This document shows, in pieces, positions 59,773-64,000 of a stretch of DNA of 64,000 nt. The stretch lies in the NCBI RefSeq assembly GCF_030506305.1, contig NZ_CP119421.1:302354-366353 (forward strand). Reading direction: 5' to 3'. The translations under genes were made by a program, and so were the position numbers. Every line of letters begins with the position of its first letter. Position 1 is the stretch's first letter. Source of the DNA: Porifericola rhodea. Its GTDB lineage: Bacteria > Bacteroidota > Bacteroidia > Cytophagales > Cyclobacteriaceae. The notes under the pieces are model-generated. The model saw only the letters and a program-made list of their open reading frames with translations. It was not told where the DNA came from and did no database searches.

Positions 59773-61223
59773 TTTTGCAGGTACGGTACCCCTGCTGCAT
59801 AAAGTAGTTCTATCTTAGCTTTTTCGTACTTCGTACTCAGCTTCAATAACTTTACTTTCGCATCTAGCAACTCTGTTTCTCGGGTGTTAATAAGGAAGAT
59901 GGAGCTTTCTCCATTTTCAAATTTGGTTAGCTCTCCATTAAGTAGTCGCTGATAATTATCTACCATCTGCTCCTGCATAGCCCTCAATTCTACAATATTG
60001 GATAGAGTATTGTAAGTTTTCTCAATACTGTTTTCTACCTCCCTGAACTGATTAACTCTTTCATAGTAATTTTGCTCCAGCTTGATGGTATTCTGCTGGA
60101 GTTTGGCTCGCTCTTTCCGCAACAAAAGAGGAAAGTAAACCTCCAAGCCTAGTTTATAATCATTAGCAAAAATGTCTGAGCTTGGTTCAAACAAGGTGTT
60201 TTCTTCTTTAGAAGGTTTGAGCAACACATTGTACTTTAGATTAATTTCAGGTTTTAACCACTCTCTGCTAAGGCGCTGATCAATTTTAAGCTGCTGGTTT
60301 TTAAGGTCCAGCTTAACAATTTCCGGATGCAGCAGGCGGGCACTATCCTGCAAAACCTTGAGTGTGGTCAGGTCCAGAAACTCCTCAGAATTACTTGGGT
60401 TAAGCTGAGGATAAGTCTCTCTGGCAAACTGTAAAGGAATACTTTCATCCTCATTACTCAACCACATAAAGGCCGAAGCCTGAATACTGGCATTGGTATA
60501 CTCAAGCTCCGCCTGCTCCTGCTCTACAACTCGCTCCTGAAAATTGATAAAGGCCTTTAGAGAGTCAAAAGGGGCTACATCACCATTGATAACCTGCTGT
60601 ACAATACCATTGTAACGTTCCTCTGCCAGGCTTCTCACTTCTGTAACGATAGTATAGTACTGATAAGCATAGTACCAATCCCAATAAGCTTTGGCAGCAC
60701 TCAGCAGTACTTTATTTATTGCTTTAACTTTATCGGCCTCTGCCATGCTTTGCATTAACTGCGCCTGTCGTACAGATGCTCTTCTTTCATCTATAAACAG
60801 CCCTCTTCCCAGAGGTAATGATAACCCTGCATACATAAGCCCATCACTGGTATTACTTAACTGTTCGTTCAGGTACGTTCCGTCATTTTGTTCGTAGCCA
60901 ATATTAATGTCAGTATTAAACCAGATAGGCACTTCAAGTTTACTGTCCCAGGTTTCATAGTACTGCGTACCTCCAAACTCTTTGGTATTAAACTTTGATT
61001 TTAGCTTAGGATCAAAATTTCCGCGAGCCAGACGTAGCTCCTGCCGGGCCATCTCATTTAATGTTTTCGCCTGTCTTACAATAGGGTGATGCTGTAGTAT
61101 GTTATCAAAATACTCTTCCAGACTTAAGCCCTGAGTAGATACTGTGCTATCTACCTGAGCAAAAAGAGGAATAGAGAAAGTAAAAAGTAGAAAAACTAAA
61201 AGTAAGGATAGTTTTATCTTCAT
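59769..61223 (-). CDS. TolC-family outer-membrane export protein
   Basis: 484 residues. Signal peptide (MKIKLSLLLVFLLFTFSIPLFAQ, cut after residue 23). The remainder has the TolC layout: paired barrel segments and long helices, with SLEEYFDNILQHHPIVRQAK near the start, GLSLPLGRGLFIDERRASVR in the middle and INTRETELLDAKVKLLKLST near the end. It forms the outer-membrane channel of the export operon. Its start lies 4 bases downstream of the HlyD-type gene stop. Confidence 0.9.
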   Translation of the reverse strand: MKIKLSLLLVFLLFTFSIPLFAQVDSTVSTQGLSLEEYFDNILQHHPIVRQAKTLNEMARQELRLARGNFDPKLKSKFNTKEFGGTQYYETWDSKLEVPIWFNTDINIGYEQNDGTYLNEQLSNTSDGLMYAGLSLPLGRGLFIDERRASVRQAQLMQSMAEADKVKAINKVLLSAAKAYWDWYYAYQYYTIVTEVRSLAEERYNGIVQQVINGDVAPFDSLKAFINFQERVVEQEQAELEYTNASIQASAFMWLSNEDESIPLQFARETYPQLNPSNSEEFLDLTTLKVLQDSARLLHPEIVKLDLKNQQLKIDQRLSREWLKPEINLKYNVLLKPSKEENTLFEPSSDIFANDYKLGLEVYFPLLLRKERAKLQQNTIKLEQNYYERVNQFREVENSIEKTYNTLSNIVELRAMQEQMVDNYQRLLNGELTKFENGESSIFLINTRETELLDAKVKLLKLSTKYEKAKIELLYAAGVPYLQN

Positions 61224-61227
61224 AGAG

Positions 61228-62601
61228 CTAGCTTTTGGCCTTGGCTTCGTAGGTTTCTGTGGTTTCGGTCGGAGCTTCTTTCAGGCTAGGAGGAAAGCCG
61301 TTGTAAAGTCGCCAGATCTCGTACCAGAGCGACACCTCATCCAGCATAATAAATCCTTTGGCACCAGAGCCAACACGTAGCAGGTCTGGCCAGTCTCCAT
61401 CATTAGTTTTGTCTGGAGTAACTAACACCCGGTACTTACCAGCTTTGTCTTTGGTTTCTACATAATCAATAACTTCTACCGTGCCGCCAAAAGTACCTAC
61501 GGCAACAATAGGCCAACCCGAAAACTGTAGTGCCGGCCATCCATCAAACTGTACACGCACATGTCTACCTTGCGAGAGCAGTGGCACATCCATTGGTCTT
61601 ACAAAAAGCTCTACTGCCATATCCGGGTCTTCAGGCATTATGGTAACTACTCCCTCCCCTTCTTTAATGGTTTCTCCGATACCAGACTTTAATGCTCGTA
61701 CAACATATCCGTCCTGAGGAGCGATAATATGGTACTGATCTCTACGAATACGCATATTGGCGTACTCATTTTTAAGCTTGGCCAGAGAGCCTCTAGCATC
61801 GTACAAATCAGCTCTGGTCATGTCCCTGTCAGACTCCGCTTTACTAATCTTCTCCAGATACTGTGCTTCAATAGCTCCCAGTTCAATCTGAGCATTAATA
61901 AGCTCGTTTTTGCTGGCCAGATACTTATTTTCACTGGAAAGCAACTTCGCTTGCGATTCCTGAAACTTCTGTCTTTTAGCTTGTAGTTCCGTTAAGGATT
62001 TAAGCCCCTGATCGTACATCACCTGCTGACGATCAAACTGATTTTTAGCAATATCAAAGCTTACCTTTTCTGCTTCGTAATTCATGCTGTCGCTCATTAC
62101 TTTCAACTGTGCCTGCTTCAGCTTATTTTCTGCCTGTTGTGTCTTGAGCTCAAGCCCCTCGTTCAGTGCCGTAATTTGCCTATCCAAGGCCTGGGTTTTC
62201 TGTTCTTTAGCAGAAATACTAGCTTCTTTGGCTTCTATCTGTTCTTCCAGTCGTAGCAGAAGATCAGGGTCAAAGTACTTGTCTTTTACTTCCGCAATAG
62301 TAAGAATAGTATCTCCCTTACTAACAGCCTGTCCTTCTCTGACATGCCAGGCACTAATACGTCCGGGTATTGCAGACTGAATAGTCTGAGGACGGTTTCT
62401 GGGTGAAAATGCTGTAACTTCTCCTGTAGCTATAATATTTTGCTGCCAGGGTAGAAAAAGGATCAGAAAAAGAAAAATACCTATACCTCCTAACCACTGA
62501 GCCAGTATAACCCCCGCCCTTGGTGACTGCAACACACTCATAGACTCAAGCTTGTAAGCAGGTATATTTTTCGCTTTGGTCTCTTCAAAAGTATTTAGCA
62601 T
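61228..62601 (-). CDS. HlyD-family membrane-fusion adaptor
   Basis: 457 residues. One membrane segment near residues 34-50 (GGIGIFLFLILFLPWQQ). Then a lipoyl half (ATGEVTAFSPRNRPQTIQSA, IPGRISAWHVREGQAVSKGD), a long coiled-coil stretch (about 118-285, Glu/Lys/Gln-rich), and the second lipoyl half plus beta-barrel (PQDGYVVRALKSGIGETIKE). It would link the ABC exporter to the TolC-type protein. It is 11 bases downstream of the ABC gene. Confidence 0.9.
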   Translation of the reverse strand: MLNTFEETKAKNIPAYKLESMSVLQSPRAGVILAQWLGGIGIFLFLILFLPWQQNIIATGEVTAFSPRNRPQTIQSAIPGRISAWHVREGQAVSKGDTILTIAEVKDKYFDPDLLLRLEEQIEAKEASISAKEQKTQALDRQITALNEGLELKTQQAENKLKQAQLKVMSDSMNYEAEKVSFDIAKNQFDRQQVMYDQGLKSLTELQAKRQKFQESQAKLLSSENKYLASKNELINAQIELGAIEAQYLEKISKAESDRDMTRADLYDARGSLAKLKNEYANMRIRRDQYHIIAPQDGYVVRALKSGIGETIKEGEGVVTIMPEDPDMAVELFVRPMDVPLLSQGRHVRVQFDGWPALQFSGWPIVAVGTFGGTVEVIDYVETKDKAGKYRVLVTPDKTNDGDWPDLLRVGSGAKGFIMLDEVSLWYEIWRLYNGFPPSLKEAPTETTETYEAKAKS

Positions 62602-62612
62602 CCTTTCTGTAT

Positions 62613-64000
62613 TTATTCGTATGAAGCCACTTCCTGTAAATGCGAGTCGGTTAGTAAAAAGTCGTAGGCACCATCACTAACAATTTCTCCTTCTTTCATA
62701 ATAATTACCCGGTCACAGTATTTCATGACAAGGGGGTCGTTACTTACCACAATCAGGCTCCACTTCTGATGCGGAGCAGTCAGGTAGTCAATAAGCTTAA
62801 GTTTCTCGCTTCGGTCAAATACTTGAAAAAAATCGTTTAGTATAAGCACTTTAGGCTGTTTGGCGATACAACGCGCAAGCGTAAGCTTGTACACTAAAGC
62901 TTTAGAAAAATTCTTTCCCCCACTAATTAGCTCAGAATGAAGACCTTTAGGCAACTGGTTTATTTCATCCTCAAGGCCTACATCTTTGATGGCCTGTATC
63001 GCTCGCTCTACACTTGCATGTGGTTTACCTACCGTTACATTATCTAACACGCTACCATCAAAAATGTCTTCCTGAGAAACATTTTTAGCAATATGGTCTC
63101 GTAAAGTGTTAAGATCCAGATCACGTATAGAATATTGGTTAAAAGTTACTATTCCTTCAAACGACTGATAGATACCATCCATAATGTTCACCAGCGTTGT
63201 CTTTCCGCTGGAATGGTACCCACCGATGCAGATTTTCTCTCCTGCTTTTATTCTCAGGTTTATATTGTTTAATGCATTCTGTAACCCTTGGGGATAACGG
63301 TAGCTCAGATTTTTGATATTGATATCTATACCGTCCTTAAAACTATAACTGGAGAGCTTGATTTTACCTTCTTTCTCTAGGGGCAGATCTGTTACATGAC
63401 CAATTTTATCAACAGCCGTTAACATATCATATACCACATCCATATTGATGATAATCTTTTCTACTGCTCCCAGTATCAGCACAATAATAATTTCGGACGC
63501 TACAAATTGCCCCAGTGTAATCTGGCGGTCAATAACCAAAAGTGTTCCTAAAATTAGCAGCCCTCCTGTAATGAAGGTCTTGAAAATTACAATATAAGAA
63601 AACTGCTTAATCAGCACACTGAAGTGCTCTTTGCGGTACTTTAGGTAGTTGTTGACATTAAAATCGGCCTTCTTCATCGGTAGCAATGTAGTTCCTGCTA
63701 CTTTGAAGGAGTTAATAGCCCGGGCCAGTTCTTCCAGCCAGAAAGCGACCTTGTACTTGTATTTAGACTCTACAATAGAAGACTTTAACCCTTTTGGTCC
63801 GGTAAAGTAAAAAATAGCCATAAGGCTACTGACCAGTAACAAGCCAAAGAAGACAAAGAACGGGTGGTAAAAGGACAGCAGTATCAGGCTAAAGAATATC
63901 TGTAGCACTCCTGTAGATAGGTCTATCAATAGCTTAGGAAGGCCTTTTTGTATTGTCATGATATCAAAAAAGCGGTTCATCAACTCCGGTGTGTAGTAGT
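62613..64000 (-). CDS. ABC exporter with non-canonical nucleotide-binding domain, 5' end missing
   Basis: At least 460 residues; the reading frame stays open to the window edge (YYTPELMNRFFDIMT), so the N-terminal part, with any peptidase domain, is missing. The membrane part has helices at about 25-60, 128-152 and 160-180 of the visible sequence. In the nucleotide-binding domain the Walker A is intact (GYHSSGKT) and the Q-loop reads NVSQED. But the signature position reads FSKAL, Walker B reads LILNDF (Phe instead of the catalytic Glu), and the switch histidine is Asn (VVSND). It may need a partner subunit or work unusually. Confidence 0.88.
   Translation of the reverse strand, partial: YYTPELMNRFFDIMTIQKGLPKLLIDLSTGVLQIFFSLILLSFYHPFFVFFGLLLVSSLMAIFYFTGPKGLKSSIVESKYKYKVAFWLEELARAINSFKVAGTTLLPMKKADFNVNNYLKYRKEHFSVLIKQFSYIVIFKTFITGGLLILGTLLVIDRQITLGQFVASEIIIVLILGAVEKIIINMDVVYDMLTAVDKIGHVTDLPLEKEGKIKLSSYSFKDGIDINIKNLSYRYPQGLQNALNNINLRIKAGEKICIGGYHSSGKTTLVNIMDGIYQSFEGIVTFNQYSIRDLDLNTLRDHIAKNVSQEDIFDGSVLDNVTVGKPHASVERAIQAIKDVGLEDEINQLPKGLHSELISGGKNFSKALVYKLTLARCIAKQPKVLILNDFFQVFDRSEKLKLIDYLTAPHQKWSLIVVSNDPLVMKYCDRVIIMKEGEIVSDGAYDFLLTDSHLQEVASYE

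Overview
This window comes from a member of the Bacteroidota, most likely Cytophagales-like. The evidence is the clustered ribosomal and RNA polymerase genes with a DUF3467 gene directly after rpoC, a tuf gene between tRNA genes, a PorP/SprF-type protein and a sorting-domain-like tail of the type IX secretion world, starts without Shine-Dalgarno sequences, and several good matches to the Bacteroidota promoter form TTTG-N19/20-TAnnTTTG. The genus cannot be told from the sequence alone.

Layout. (1) 1-1024: the 3' end of a malate/lactate dehydrogenase-family gene, a small outer-membrane barrel protein and a DivIC/FtsB-like division protein. (2) 1148-3582: eno and carA. (3) 3618-34485: about 31 kb of informational genes on the minus strand. 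In transcription order these are tRNA-Tyr, tRNA-Gly, tRNA-Thr, tuf, tRNA-Trp, secE, nusG, rplK, rplA, rplJ, rplL, rpoB, rpoC and DUF3467. A new promoter then drives rpsL, rpsG, fusA and rpsJ, ending at a terminator. Another promoter drives rplC through rplQ (S10-spc-alpha), with secY, infA and rpoA, ending at a strong terminator. Two genes missing from automated long-ORF lists, rpmJ and rpmD, were read directly from the sequence. (4) 34521-46220: housekeeping and envelope genes: an M1 aminopeptidase, a biotin carrier protein, pyrH-frr, nadD, a fasciclin lipoprotein, a 1055-residue TPR protein, holA, a small 2Fe-2S ferredoxin-like protein and a DUF819 membrane protein. (5) 46409-52751: a PorP/SprF-like protein fused to a SPOR domain, then a glycosyltransferase island with two paralogous GT4 enzymes in divergent orientation, an unusual third transferase-like gene and a GT2 enzyme. 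(6) 52809-59772: ahcY, birA, rsfS, ftsH, lpxH and two small secreted proteins. (7) 59769-64000: a minus-strand operon for an ABC exporter, a HlyD-type adaptor and a TolC-type outer-membrane factor. The exporter runs off the end of the window.

How it works together. The core is the transcription and translation machinery, with promoters and terminators dividing it into at least three transcription units. The flanks carry envelope functions: lipid A synthesis (lpxH), surface glycan transferases, secretion and membrane proteolysis. The most unusual item is the ABC exporter. Its nucleotide-binding domain keeps the Walker A motif but lacks a recognisable signature motif, the catalytic glutamate and the switch histidine, although it sits in a normal-looking three-gene export operon. 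No CRISPR array, insertion sequence, prophage or integrase was seen.
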